A DNA stretch of 64,000 nucleotides, taken from contig NW_024609835.1 in assembly GCF_016920785.2 (NCBI RefSeq), positions 82,432,243-82,496,242 of the forward strand, in the 5' to 3' direction. Position numbers and translations under genes: made by a program. Positions 44,999 through 55,925 of the stretch are shown here, one piece after another. Source of the DNA: Ixodes scapularis (Eukaryota; Arthropoda; Arachnida; Ixodida; Ixodidae). The notes below the pieces were generated by a model, which ran no database searches, had not been told where the DNA came from, and saw only the letters and a list, made by a program, of their open reading frames with translations. How positions within the stretch are numbered: the stretch's first letter is position 1; each line of letters begins with the position of its first letter.

Positions 44999-46130
44999 TA
45001 TCAATAACTAACTACCAAACTAGAATATAAACATCAGAAATCCAACAAAGTAATGAAACATCAATTGAGAGCATAGTAATTTATACTGTGTGACACACAT
45101 GTAACTTCTTAACATTGCAGCGGAGTGATCTCGCAACATTGACCTTCCAACATGCACTTGGCTGCGTGCAATTGTGCTGCAGTCAACTTCGTACATAGTG
45201 CTTTCTGTGTGCCTTGAGGATGCAGTAGTGTAGGGTATTCAGCAAAGTGTTCGATAAACAACTGTGCCCTTAGTTTCAGGACGTGTTTTGTGTTGAAAAC
45301 AACAGAAAAGGCACAGTTCAGGTGCTGTGCTTTCAACATTTTGCTCTCCTCTGTCTCAGGTCTACCACACTTTGCGGTTTCATGTGTGTCTCGGATACTT
45401 CTAAAACACACTTAAAGCAAATTTCAATAAATTGTTTTGAGATGTTGCCTCATTTGCTTTTATTACTGTTTTAGCACAGGGGAGAAACGTAGTGGAAAGT
45501 TACACGTCAACACTCTCTTTTACATCTGTCATCAGTCATGCCATAAAAAAAAATTAAATGCTAACACGGCGTTATATTGCATGGCAGAAAAGGTTCTGTT
45601 TTTTTTCTGTGTACCTGTCCCCCCCCTCCCCCTCCTCTTTAAAGCAAACAATTGAAAACCAGTTTGTTTTCCGAAATATGTAAATTCCTCTGACTAACCT
45701 GTGCGTCCTTCATGCTTCTTATAGGCGCTGTACACTTTTCTACATTTTTTAAGGATGTTCTGCCACGCCTCCTTCAGTTGAACGGTCCTTTGAGCTCCCT
45801 GCTCATTCATTGCATCACTAATGTCGAGCCACGCCTGTTCTCCTCGGTGTGCAGCAACTGCAGGACCGAATTTTCCCATAATTTGTTCCCTTCTTGGCCG
45901 AAATTCCCGAATTAACTTCTACCTCTCGTTTAATGTCATACTTTTTTCCTCTGTTCGCCAACGCCCGATGCTGACGCTTGGTCCATTTTTAATCGACGTT
46001 TGCGGACAGGACACTATCGTCTGCTACCTTGGCTTCTCTACCTGCACACCTGTGTTTTGCTACATATCGCAATAAGACGCAAGATAATCGTAATATCACT
46101 TTTAAAAACGAAAAAAAAAAGCGAAAGGAT

Positions 46131-46422
46131 GATCTCGTCAACTTTCTTTGTGGTAAGTATTTGTTTATTTCTCGTTTCTGCGACTTCTGCAGATGAGATC
46201 GGCAGGGTTGATTTGTATACCGCGCTTGTACCTTTCCCATTGGTGGATGCCTCAACCGACCGTCGTGGTCAGAACCAGACGCAGCGGCACTGCTTCAGCG
46301 TAAAGCTAAGCTTCTCGTCACCGTTGAATGGCTGGCCACCAGGGATATGTAGAAACCTCGATGCTGTCGGCATACTGTCGGCGCACTGCGAACAAAGACG
46401 AAGACTTTATCAAAGATAACCC
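46131..46422 (+). CDS. Possible small secreted-type ORF, doubtful
   Basis: From ATG near 46129 the frame gives a start that looks like a signal peptide (MISSTFFVVSICLFLVSATS), then about 75 residues with three Cys and no known domain. The signal-like stretch also contains GTAAGT and a downstream CTGCAG that mimic intron borders. The ORF lies just upstream of, and divergent from, the Harbinger companion gene. I see no independent support for translation. Confidence 0.2.
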
Positions 46423-46862
46423 GCCTTCTCCGCAAAGTAATCGCTGCTCACGAGTTGGCGTGCATAGTGCAACAAGTTAAACGTATTAGTATAAATATAT
46501 ACCACCATTTGTTCGCAAAACAATTTTTCACTCACCATAAAAACACTTGCAAGGCTTATGTACCGTGGTATGTCTTGGATCCCGGACTGCTGAAGAGTGA
46601 TGCGTTCACGGAATGCTGCCGTCGGTTAGCTTAGTAGTCTCTCTGAACTACCGCTTTGCTCGACGTGCTACTAGGTTGATGGTGCGTCATTAATTTAACA
46701 GCCGGATCGAAAAAATATACAGCAGAACCAAGCAGAACTATTAGCCCTCATTAAGCGACGTCGCGGCCATTTTTCTTGTAGGCACTGCTCCTCCCTCAGC
46801 GCTCCTGCTCTCCCCCAGTCACATGACCTAGAATTCCCCCTTCTAGGGACAGTAGTTAACTT

Positions 46863-47428
46863 TGTGGGAACCGCTTCGCGTTCCTCACGGCCCTCTCCAG
46901 TCCTCCCTCCCCCGCCGCGCGGAATCCCCCTCGCTGCCACGACACGGCCTTGGGGCAAGTTGCAAAGCGAACACCCGAGTTGGCGACGGTGGCGCTGGGG
47001 AGAGAGGAGGGTCAGGACAAAGCGCGGACGGGACAGGTTTCGGGGGGCAAAGTGCGGGGACTCTGGAAGGACTGAGTAATAGGCGTCCCCGCTGACGCCG
47101 GCGATGCCGGCCGCGCGCTTGGGGCCCGACTCCCGACGTCCCGGATCGGGTGAGGGGCCACGGGGACGACGCCTCGCCTTGGCGGACGGATCACCTGAGC
47201 CATGGGGGAGCACGACCGGCCGCGTGGGTATCGGCGGCGCGGACCGCCACCAGCGACCCTACGGACCAGCCCGGGAGCGGCAACATCGGGGCAAGCTAAC
47301 GCCAGCCGCAGCTCAGCGATTGATAGCATTCCCCGCATGGACGTGAGCTTCAAATAAACAGTTGCACCGAGAGTTGTGTAGCCTGGTCCATACGGAGACA
47401 GACGGCCGGGAATGGGAAACAACCCCAG
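46863..47428 (+). repeat. Probable solo LTR
   Basis: A 566 bp GC-rich block begins TGTGGGAACCGC and carries AATAAA at 47355, then GTTGTGTAGCCTGGTCC toward the end, the layout of an LTR with a polyadenylation signal before U5. AACTT flanks both sides (46858-46862 and 47429-47433), consistent with a 5 bp target duplication. The right end reads CCCCAG rather than the usual CA, and no second LTR is in the window. Reading frames here are low-complexity Arg/Gly/Pro and not supported. Confidence 0.4.
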
Positions 47429-47454
47429 AACTTTAACTAGGCATGCCGCGAACC

Positions 47455-47860
47455 ACCCTAGGTTCGGATTCGAAAGGTGTCAATATTTTCGAACCGAACT
47501 GATGTCGATTTCAAGAAGTTTCGATATTTGCGACCGTAGGGAGGTTCAAATTCGAAAAATTCGCAACTTTCCAAAATTGTGGGGTTTCGAATTCCAAAAG
47601 GTCGAAGCTTTCACGGTTTTTAGAAGTTCGGGAGTCGATTATTTCGAATATTTCTTTACTTGCGGTTCGATAAATTCGAAGATTTCGAACTTTCCTGATT
47701 TGCAAATCGGCAGATTCGAATGTTTCGAATTTCTTTGGATCTAAAATGCGAACGTTTCGAATTTTTAAAGACGTAAAGTTCGATAAATTCGAAGATTTTG
47801 AATTTCTTTTTACATAAAGTTCGAAGGTTTCGATTCCCTTTCAAAACTAAATAAAAAAAA
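47455..47860. repeat. TTCGAA-rich repeat, possible hAT terminus
   Basis: TTCGAA or a one-base variant occurs more than 20 times in 400 bp, irregularly spaced (for example 47469, 47489, 47549, 47589, 47644, 47716). Dense short palindromes of this kind mark subterminal regions of some hAT elements. The left edge near 47440 (TAGGCATGCCGCGAACC) could be a terminus. No matching right end was found. Confidence 0.5.
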
Positions 47861-48242
47861 AACTTTGAAGGTTTATGATTTTTTTTTTTTAACTCCGAGT
47901 GCACAAAGTTCAAAGTCCGGTTTTCATGTTCCGCCACAGTTTCAGTTTCAAATAACGTTTTCACGCCTTACTGGTTTTCACGAAATCAGGCTTAGAAAAG
48001 TTCGGGTGTGATATTTAGACTGCGGGAAGTTGGTCAGGCAATTAAATGAGACGAAGAGTGCCCCGGATGTGCTGGAATATTTGCCAGTGCAGTGACGTGT
48101 ACCAATAGATCAGTAACTGTGACCTCCAGCCCGGGGTGGTCAGTAACGTGTATTTTGAAGTAGTGTTCCTACGAACGCACCGTTTAACGATACTCATCCA
48201 GTTCGAAACGGTCAGGGGCAGGCAGGTGGTTGAGGTTCAGAA

Positions 48243-48990
48243 AAGGGTCATTCCACGTGAAACGTCCCAGACGTTGCGCTCGACCACCTCCGATTTCTAA
48301 AAAAATAAAATTCATGGGCTTCGGCCACAATGTCCTACTACCATACTTTAAAATAGTTTTGACGAAACAAAATTTGTGATGACGCGAGCGCGATTTTAAT
48401 TTTTGAAAACAGCGTGAAACTAGGCATCATTCAATAATTCACGAAAAATCTGCTTTTTTATGAAACACCCAACAATATTTTTTTCTTAAATTTGCACGGT
48501 TGTCGGCTTATATTGTGGTTGAGTTTGCGCAGTTTTGTTTAATTTAAATATTTTTTTTATTAAATACATCATTTTATTCAAAAATAATTATTTTTGTCAT
48601 TTTATTAAAAAATATATATTTGTTCCCGGGACCTAATATAACTTTTTACTGGTTGCCCTCTAGGTGTATAACCTATAAAAATATTTTAAACCGCTCAATT
48701 AAACATCTTGCAGTAAAAAAAAAAATATCCTGAATTTGCCAAAAAGCGCGTTTTGACGCATAAACAGCCGTTTATTCCACCCTGAGGTGGTCCAAGTGAA
48801 AATGCAAAATATGGTGGGTTTGGAAGAACAATTGATCGTCTTTTGATTCTGAAAGTTTAATCAGATTAATTTTTCTTAAAAGCGAGAAAACAATTTTTGA
48901 AGTTGAACTCTCGCACCACTACACGGCGTCGCTTCTTAACGCCTCTTCGCCGCACAGCACGCCACCTGCGAGAATAGCCGACGCGATTAG
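48243..48990. repeat. Diverged tandem duplication, unit 1
   Basis: Pairs with 49203-49900 in the same orientation. Shared ordered blocks are ACCTCCGATTTCTAAAA, GACGA.A.CAAATTT, GTGAAACTA.G, AAAAGATATTT-like, CTTGCAG.AAAAAA, TGAGGTGGTC, TTTGAAGTTGA, CTTCT..GCCTCTTC and GCACAGCAC. Offset about 0.93 kb. No coding sense; very AT-rich centre. Confidence 0.8.
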
Positions 48991-49202
48991 GTCCAAAGAA
49001 ACAACGAAGTTTGCTGGCCGCTTCCCCTCGTGCCTCTTTTTTGGCTGTGAGGGAAGAAACGGCGGGTATCGTGTACTAATCGGGGGTGCCGCCAGCGCGT
49101 CGCCATAGCAGGCCCGTTGTGCCGATTGTACCCGAGGGCGGCTCCTCATACTCCTAAACGCGATGCCTAATCGAAGGGCGGCATCAGCTGACGTGGACTT
49201 CT

Positions 49203-49900
49203 TCATACCATGCCAAAGGTCCCACGGCGACCTCCGATTTCTAAAATAAAATCAATGGTTCTTCACCATAATGTTTGTGGTACTTCTCTCAAATATTTTT
49301 TGACGAGAAACAAATTTCATAGGGTGATGGCGGTTTGAACTCGAAAAAAGGAGTGAAACTATGAGTCATTTATTAACTGATGAAAATGAAGATATTTTTA
49401 TAGAACAGTGGACTATTTTTTCCTAAAAACCACAGGGTATTTTGATTGTTGTGTAATAAGGATCATAGATATTCGCTTGAAGCAATTTAAAAAAAAGTGA
49501 TATATGAGAATTTTAGCCTTTTTGATAGTTTGGTTACAAACTATTTCGTTGCTGCAGGTCATTAAAATTCTTATTGGAAACCCTGTGAATATACTGCACA
49601 AAAAAAGTTTCGGGCCGTACAACTAAATATCTTGCAGAAAAAACAACTTAATTTGTGCAAAATTTCGTGTTGCCGTTTAAAGAGCCGTCAATTCTGCCTT
49701 GAGGTGGTCGAAACAAAAATGCGAAACATGGTGACTATTACAGAAGAGTTTATTGCCTTTTGTTCTTGTAAGTTTAATTAAAATAATTTTGTTCTAAATA
49801 CAAAAAAAACATTTTGAAGTTGAGCTTTTACGTCGCAACCTGGTGTCGTTTCTTGTGCCTCTTCTCTGCACAGCACGGCACCGTCGAGCCCGGCGAAGCG
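49203..49900. repeat. Diverged tandem duplication, unit 2
   Basis: Second unit of the duplication at 48243-48990, shorter by small deletions. Immediately followed by the pseudogene at 50272-51600, so the array may be the non-coding part of the same mobile element. Confidence 0.8.
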
Positions 49901-50271
49901 TGCGACTGTGTAACGGTGGGCCCACGCAGGTAGGGAGCAGGACCTTGAGCTGTCGGGTGCATTTCGGTTGAAAGGGGCTGTTTTTCGCTCTTGTTGCTTT
50001 ATGACTTTTCCCATTTCGACCGTTTTACGCGGCGATGTCCTCCTGTGATCTTCCAGTGTCTTGATGTCAGGAGATGCTTAGCGCTGCCGGTTCAGAGCAT
50101 CCATTAGTAAGCTAGCTGTTTCCTACATACAGAACCCGATCACTCTCTCTTGTTAACGTCAGGACAGATGTAAACAGCAGCACAAAAGACCCGTGAACGG
50201 GCAATCTCGAACGACGAGGTGATGTGGTGTTGACGAATGCGCGCCGTTGAAGGCTCACGCGTCGTTTGTGT

Positions 50272-51600
50272 TCAAATCGGCTTTGAAATGATAAATTCTT
50301 GCGTCGCAGAATAGGACGTAAGTCCAGCACGTAGCGTAGATGGTGACGCAGGCTTAAAGTGATGGTAATTTCTTGTCCCTTTGACGGGGACCCCTGAGTT
50401 AAATCTTGGATCGAGTTGAGCTCGTTTTTCTTCAACCATTTCTTTCGGCACCCAAAGTATTGTTATGCCCCCGATGTTATTTTTGGCCCAGGTAAAGAGC
50501 TGCTGGGGGGTCATGATTTGGTTCTCGAAGAACTTCGAAGACTGACCCTTGCTGCCAGACGCTTCACTGTACCCCCGACTCCGCCACAAGAACTCTTGCC
50601 GTGGGACGTTGCGAAAAAAATTCCATTCAGCGAAAATGCCGAAATCATTTTCGTGGTGACAGAGGTTTGCAAAGTTTTTTTTTATTCTTGTACTGAGAGG
50701 ACGCACCATCTGAAAAGTAGTGAATTTTTCACATTTGCGGAAGGTCTCGCTTCAATAGCTTAATTACTTCACTCTGAAATACAGAAACAGCCACCGTGTC
50801 GTGTTCTAGGCAGTCAGAAATAAAACTGAATGATTTTATAGAAATCTCTGGGGTGGTGGCTTCTTGTTTGCGAAAGTAAATAACAACGGGGTGTGCCTGA
50901 GTATTCACCCAGTGATAGGACTGCGGGGCGTCCTGCACGATGAAACTATGATTTTCAGCGAAGTCCATGAGTACTATTGCCTCGTGTTTTCCTATGTTTG
51001 CTTTACGCTCCCGCAAGTATCGTGCCTGTTGTTTGCTCACAAAGTGGTGAGCCTTCAGTGCCTTCAGCATATCTAAGAATTTTTTGCGGAACTCGTCTGG
51101 TGTCAGAACAATGGTTTCCAGTTGGCAACGCATTCCGCTAACCCACTGTTGCACATGGACGTAATCCGTTTCTTCCGAGTCAAGAAGTGGAGCGCTGCAG
51201 AGCAAAGTATCAGCAAAATCTGTACTTGGGCATTTCGCACACCTGTCAAGCATGCACTCTTCATTGTGTAGATCACATACTGTAGTGGATAGAAGTTCTT
51301 CGGTGCTTTCGTCTAATCCTGTAGCGTGAAGCATGAGCTTAAAATTTTGGTGTTGCATGCACACGCAAACTGTGTGAGTGCCGCTCCCCCCTGCTAGGAC
51401 ACAATGTGAAGGCTGCAGACTTGCCAATGTTGAAAAACCGCACCTGAAATCGCAGCTTTTTTTCCATTCCTCGTGCATCTCTTTCAAGTTGAGCAACAAC
51501 CGACGCTTTTGGCGACCACGTAGCACGTCCTTTTTTTACCGGTAGGCAGTACGAGACAGCGTCGTCCTGATAGAACTCCATGATGGAGGCCTTAAAGGGA
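50272..51600 (-). pseudogene. Multicopy-family protein (probable DNA-transposon ORF), frameshifted
   Basis: Minus strand, in order: IMEFYQDDAVSYC (51590), RRLLLNLKEMHEEWKK (frame change near 51510), LAGGSGTHTVCVC.QHQNFKL, CMLDRCAKCP, EAIVLMDFAENHSFIVQDA, SDCLEHDTVAV, HYFSDGASSQYKN, then after an A(9) slip CHHENDFGIFAEWNFF, SHGKSSCGGVGGTVKR in another frame, and TPQQLFTWAKNN. I know this motif string from an uncharacterised multicopy family in arthropods and cnidarians (SDGxxxQYKN, GKSPCDGIGGTVKR). The conserved Asp residues suggest a transposase-like nuclease. At least four frame changes make it a pseudogene, and Asp in SPCDG is Gly here. Confidence 0.7.
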
Positions 51601-51980
51601 TACGGAATCGAAACTTGAAATATAGAGAAAACATCAAGAAATGAGTTCAATATGATCAGCTAAGCCTGTAATGAATAATCGCCCGGTCGTATTTTGAGCA
51701 GATGGCTATATTTTTGGCTCTAAATGCCGCGATTTTGGCGAGCGCTTCAAAATCAGCCATGGAGGAGCGCGATACATCTCGGCAGATCCGGCAGACGTCT
51801 TGACGTCATCATGCCTCGGACGACCAAGCGTACCGTAGTGACGAGTTTTGCCACTTGGAGGCGTCAACGCGTTACAATCTCGCTTTTTCGAAGTACCCAA
51901 GGGCTGTAGATATCGCGGGGCCAGCAGAGGCAGCAGAGGCGCGGAGGTGTCAGAGCTGCTTCAACTGCCTTGAGTGTACG

Positions 51981-54506
51981 ATGGCGGGTCTACATGACGA
52001 GAGTGGTGGCAGCGGCAGTGGGTACGATGACATTAGCGAAGACGAAGACGTCAACAGATCGCTGATGGCTATGGTGGGCGAAAAGCGATTCGGCTAGGAG
52101 CCATATCTGTACGATCCTTCGGCATCGTCGTCCGCAACAGACGAGGAGTCGTCCGACTCTCCGGAAACGCCAGGCTGACCAGGCAGCCCACATCCACCAG
52201 CAGCCCGGCGCGTCGGCACGGCGAATTGGTGGGCCTAGTCACAGAAGAGTCCGCGAATGCATTCGCGCGCGCACGTGTAATAAAGCAGCGAGACGATTTA
52301 ATGACAGCGCGCTAGCCGCGCTGTCATGAATGATGAAAGTACGCTGTCTAAACCAGGTCGTTGTATTAGCGTGTAACTTCTGTTGGTAAGCTTGCGAAAC
52401 GTGGTTTTGTCGAAGGAGCGCTCGCGTTAACAAAGATCAGTAGCTAAAGTACGCTTGCAACGGCGGCTATCCAAAAGTGTACGTACGCACGAACACGGCA
52501 ATGAATGTGCCGCGAAACGCTTTTATGGAAGGACTGAAAGATGTATAAAAACACAAGTTTCAAACAAAAAAGCGCCTGTGGCCTTCGAAAGAGCTTTCCC
52601 CGCGCGAGGCCTGGATCGTTCAGGCAACATCTTTAGCGAAATAATTTGTTGGCCTAGTTGGGTAAACATTACGAAAATAAAAAAGCGCGAAAGACAAGGA
52701 GAAGTGGAAGACTAGACAGGACAAACCCTTGTCCTGTGTAGTCTTCCACTTGTCCTCGTCTTTCGCGCTTTTTATTTTCGTGATGTAGCAACACAATCTG
52801 CCCGGGTGCTCCGTCGCAAGTGCGTACGTAACCAGTGCTACCATGCTACAAGCCCGAGGTGGTTTTGCACGACGTTTCCCCTTCGCGCGTGCGCAGCGGT
52901 CCCGCTCAAAGCATCGCGCTCGCTCTGGTAGCATCTTCGCTCACACTTATCGCTGAAGACTGCCTGCCGTAGTGCAGCAACAGTGCTTCACACTGTAGCC
53001 GAGACATTGCGTCAGTGCAATATGTCATGTAGTAACGGTACACGGCGGTACGATGCTCATCGAGATAGAACAGGAGAGGGATGGATGGACAGAGCCCAGC
53101 ATCCCCAGCTGGTTCGGCGATTTCATGTTCCGTTCAACATGCTCGGCTACTAATCTTCCCTGAAGGAATGTAATCTACTGTGAGTGCTTGCAAACCAAAG
53201 ATGTAAAGAACACACGTTGTGAAGGTTGTGCGAATTTAATACTTTTTCACGAACATATTTGTACATACCACACACTTTGTAGGTCTCGAGAATATTAAGG
53301 GTGAATAAATAGAAAAACAAATCTCTTTGTACTAACAGGTGCTCCTGTGGCAGCGTCTGCAGACCAATGCAGACAGTCGAGGAGTCGGTGTGCTGCAGGG
53401 AGTTGCACAATGTGTTGCGTATTGCAGTGACCAGGGTGTGCCTTGTGTAACAAAGCACCCCTTGTTCGAGCTGTATTGCCTAAACACCGACATCTTGGAC
53501 CTAGAGTACCTCAAGCTCCGGTACTTTGCCCTCTTGATGCAGGAGACAGGGGCCCACAAGAGTATGTATATTGTATTTCTAACGGAAGTCATGATGTAAG
53601 CAAGATGATTTTCTCACTTGATACTGCCTCTCCTTCAGAAATCAACATTCCATGATTCCAGTTTTCTTATGCTCCATTTTTTTCTGGATTTGTAAGACAA
53701 AAGGATAAACCACCATAGAAGAGTTCTGTAACTTGTATTGCCTGCACTGTACTCGGCATCACCTGTTTTGTGCTGCATTGTCGAGGCAAATGTAGCTTCC
53801 ACCGTGCTTCAGCTACGCACTGCTGCAAAAGCACATGGCTTTGTGTTCATTCTCAATCAAATGCTATCGCACGACTAGCTTTGACAGTTGAAGCACTATC
53901 GCAGCTACGCTGTCTTTTGCAACATGGCAGAAAATAGTTGTCACCAAATAAAGCACATGTGTAAACATGCACAATCTATGAAGAGTTTACTATTCAATAA
54001 AATTTGCTTTCAAGCTCGTCCATCGCTTTATTCATAGCATTTCAGATAATACAGATAGCAACTGGTACATATACAGGTCATCATTGCAGCATGTTTGGGT
54101 GCGATATCTCACCCAACCAAAAAAAAATAACAAAATTGCGTAACGAGAAGTAAATTTTTATAAATGCCAATGACTGATTGACCTCGGTGATGACAAGTAA
54201 TAAAAAATACAAAGGTATGCTTCTTCCTGCATTATCGAAATCGCTACCATGTAACTAGATATTGAGAAAATTTTTGTAAACTGCAGTTAGGTTCTATTAT
54301 ATTCTCTTGAACTGGTAACTGACTGGTACTTCATGCAATCATCTCATTTTAGGAGGCACCGCTACACTGCCTACCGGCAATTCACTTGGTGGGTTCACCA
54401 TAAGCTGGGGCGCGGTAACCGGGTGCCACTGCCCAGCTGCGCCGTGCAACGAATTCAACGGGAGTTCCCATTCACCGATGGAAGTTTTGTAGGTTTCAAG
54501 AAATAA
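51981..54506 (+). pseudogene. P2X7-type intracellular (ballast) domain gene, three exons, broken
   Basis: Exon 1 (51981 to about 52170) starts MAGLHDESGGSGSG, is acidic, and has TAG (52095) and TGA (52176) in the Glu/Asp/Ser-rich part. Exon 2 (53339-53561) has TVEESVCCRE in one frame, then CVTKHPLFELYCLN and YLKLRYFALL in the next, so one base has been lost or gained near 53420. Exon 3 (54353-54506) has RYTAYRQFTWWVHHKLG, LPSCAVQRIQREFPFTDGSF and VGFKK-stop. The Cys-rich CCRE...PSCxxxxIRxEFP pattern is that of the P2X7 receptor cytoplasmic domain. Stand-alone copies occur in many invertebrates. No channel part is present. Exon 2-3 phase also mismatches, so it cannot give a full protein. Confidence 0.72.
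52668..52786. repeat. Long hairpin, ~57 bp arms
   Basis: ACGAAAATAAAAAAGCGCGAAAGACAAGGAGAAGTGGAAG (left) is inverted in the right arm (ending ...TTTATTTTCGTGAT), with only a few mismatches and a short loop at ACCCTT. It lies in the first intron of the P2X7-domain relic. Confidence 0.85.
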
Positions 54507-54509
54507 AAG

Positions 54510-55255
54510 GTATCTGCCATATGAAGAACTCCTTTACATCATGCTATAACTGATGTGGCTAGACAAAAACGGCCTGGAATCAACACACATTTATTATGCA
54601 ACACAAAACCGGAACAGGGTGATGTAGGTCGAATATACAAGATGGTCCGTTTCCATATTGTACTGAAAAATATACTTCTTGCAACACGTCTTGACCTTTC
54701 TCACTGAGTCTGGTTCTGCTGCAAGTCCTTCCATTAACTCGGTTCAAATGCGCTTCCCATGTCTGTTATCAACAAATACTTGATCACCAATTGTTGCAGA
54801 ATTACTAATTGTCACGTTTTGCTCAGTCAGGAACAGAAAGGCACCTGGAAACACATTTGTACTAACTTCATGAAACGATTCACAGCAAAACTAAACTTTC
54901 TAAGAAAAAAATCATCACATGTGATAAGACCTCGATTTTCTAGTACAGTCTGGATACCGGACAACTTATGCACTGGAAGACTCCCATGTCACCGATAAGA
55001 AAAATGGCAATGCAGAATCTGCAGAAAAGGTAAAGGAAAAAACGACATCTCTGCTAGAGGGGTTGGCACATGGTAACCTGCAGCACTATTCTCAACAGGG
55101 GGAAAGTTGCATGTCACATTGTAATGATAGGGGGGGGGGCATGTTAAAGAGGGTAGTAGTGAAATTGCCAGACTAATAAATCATGCTTTTGTCACCAATC
55201 AATATTTAATATCCACAACTGGTAAAACTACCAGATGAGAAAGGTTTTCATAAAA
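54510..55255. other. No gene seen
   Basis: Non-coding sequence downstream of the P2X7-domain relic. It includes a G(9) run at 55130 and short A-rich stretches. An AATAAA at 54502 overlaps the relic's stop codon and could act as its polyadenylation signal. Confidence 0.45.
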
Positions 55256-55262
55256 CCCTATA

Positions 55263-55921
55263 CCGGGTGTTTTTGCAAAGACTCAAAAATCCTAAAAATT
55301 ATAGGCATTTGAAAAAAAAAGACTGTTTTCGGGAACCAACTACCAGCCACGGTGCACGTCAGGAATTGCCAAAATCATACTAATTAGCCAACTAAGTAAT
55401 TAAGATTTGTTAATTAACTTTTTAATTAGTGGAAATAGACGTAGGGTTTTAATTGGAAAGTTGCTGAGCGTTATCGAAAACCATTTAATCAGTCATTTTC
55501 ACAAAGACTGAACGTGCGAGAACAAAAGTTGCCACTCATGGAGCAGGTACAAGGCTAGCGGTTGCGGTAAGCCGCCCAAACAATTTTTCCGCCTCTTATC
55601 TAGCCCCAGCCATGTACCTGCTCCACGAGTGGTAACTTTAGTGCGCTACTGCTCTTCTCACGCGCTCAGTCTTTCCGAAAATGGCTGATTTAGTGGTCTT
55701 CGATGACGCTCAGCCACTTTCTAATTGGAACCATATGTCTAATTCCACTAATTAAAAAGTTAATTAACAAATTTTTATTAGCTGGCTAATTAGTATGTTT
55801 TTGGCAATTCGCAACGTCCGCCGTGGCTGGTAGTTTGTTCTTGAAGACAGTTTATTTTATTTTTATTTTTTCAAACGCCCCATTTTTTAGGATTTTTGAA
55901 AGTCGTTGCAAAAACACCCTG
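55263..55921. mobile_element. Foldback element with ~300 bp TIRs
   Basis: Left CCGGGTGTTTTTGCAAAGAC and right (reverse complement) CAGGGTGTTTTTGCAACGAC begin inverted arms that pair almost to the centre: AAAAATCCTAAAAA, CCAGCCACGG, GGCAATT, TTAGCC, TAATTAACTTTTTAATTAGT, and TGGAGCAGGTAC/GTACCTGCTCCA. TATA stands at both borders (55259-55262 and 55922-55925), so the target duplication is TA or TATA. No ORF. TIR length and target suggest a Tc1/mariner-type or similar MITE. Confidence 0.88.
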
Positions 55922-55925
55922 TATA

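Larger units (their letters stand above)
43183..45986 (-). pseudogene. Harbinger companion Myb/SANT protein (copy C), broken
   Basis: Exon 1 (45986-45699, donor CACAG/GTTAGT) encodes the Myb/SANT core EQAWLDISDAMNEQGAQRTV and LKEAWQNILKKCRKVYSAYK. Its start is damaged: from ATG 45986 the frame shifts in an A-run after about 14 codons, and the correct frame then meets TAG (MTLNER-stop-KLIREF). Exon 2 (acceptor at 44904) encodes CPPETPKKLTPLIQAV, then SPNMCGL, then EGDTEEL. Exon 3 (about 43522-43183) is a coiled coil ending LQILQAELQIELLKKQLGKE, with a frame change near 43310. It would have bound element ends for HARBI1. Translation could restart at Met 45879, but the coiled coil would still be out of frame. 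Confidence 0.75.
37533..46000. mobile_element. PIF/Harbinger element, copy C (composite)
   Basis: It carries the two genes diagnostic of PIF/Harbinger: a HARBI1-type DDE nuclease on plus (38066-40416) and a Myb/SANT-like partner on minus (45986-43183), transcribed toward each other. The left end GGGGCCCTCCAGGGCCGG, then GGTAAACCCATTTTGGTAAACC near 37535-37590 looks like a Harbinger terminus. I could not find its inverted partner on the right, so the right border is set at the partner's start codon and is uncertain. A hAT element (41508-42416) and a small MITE (43736-43898) are inserted inside. Confidence 0.6.

Noticed and set aside
46862..47422. Several long ORFs on both strands
   Set aside because: Stops are rare simply because the block is GC-rich; readings are Arg/Pro/Gly low complexity inside a probable LTR.
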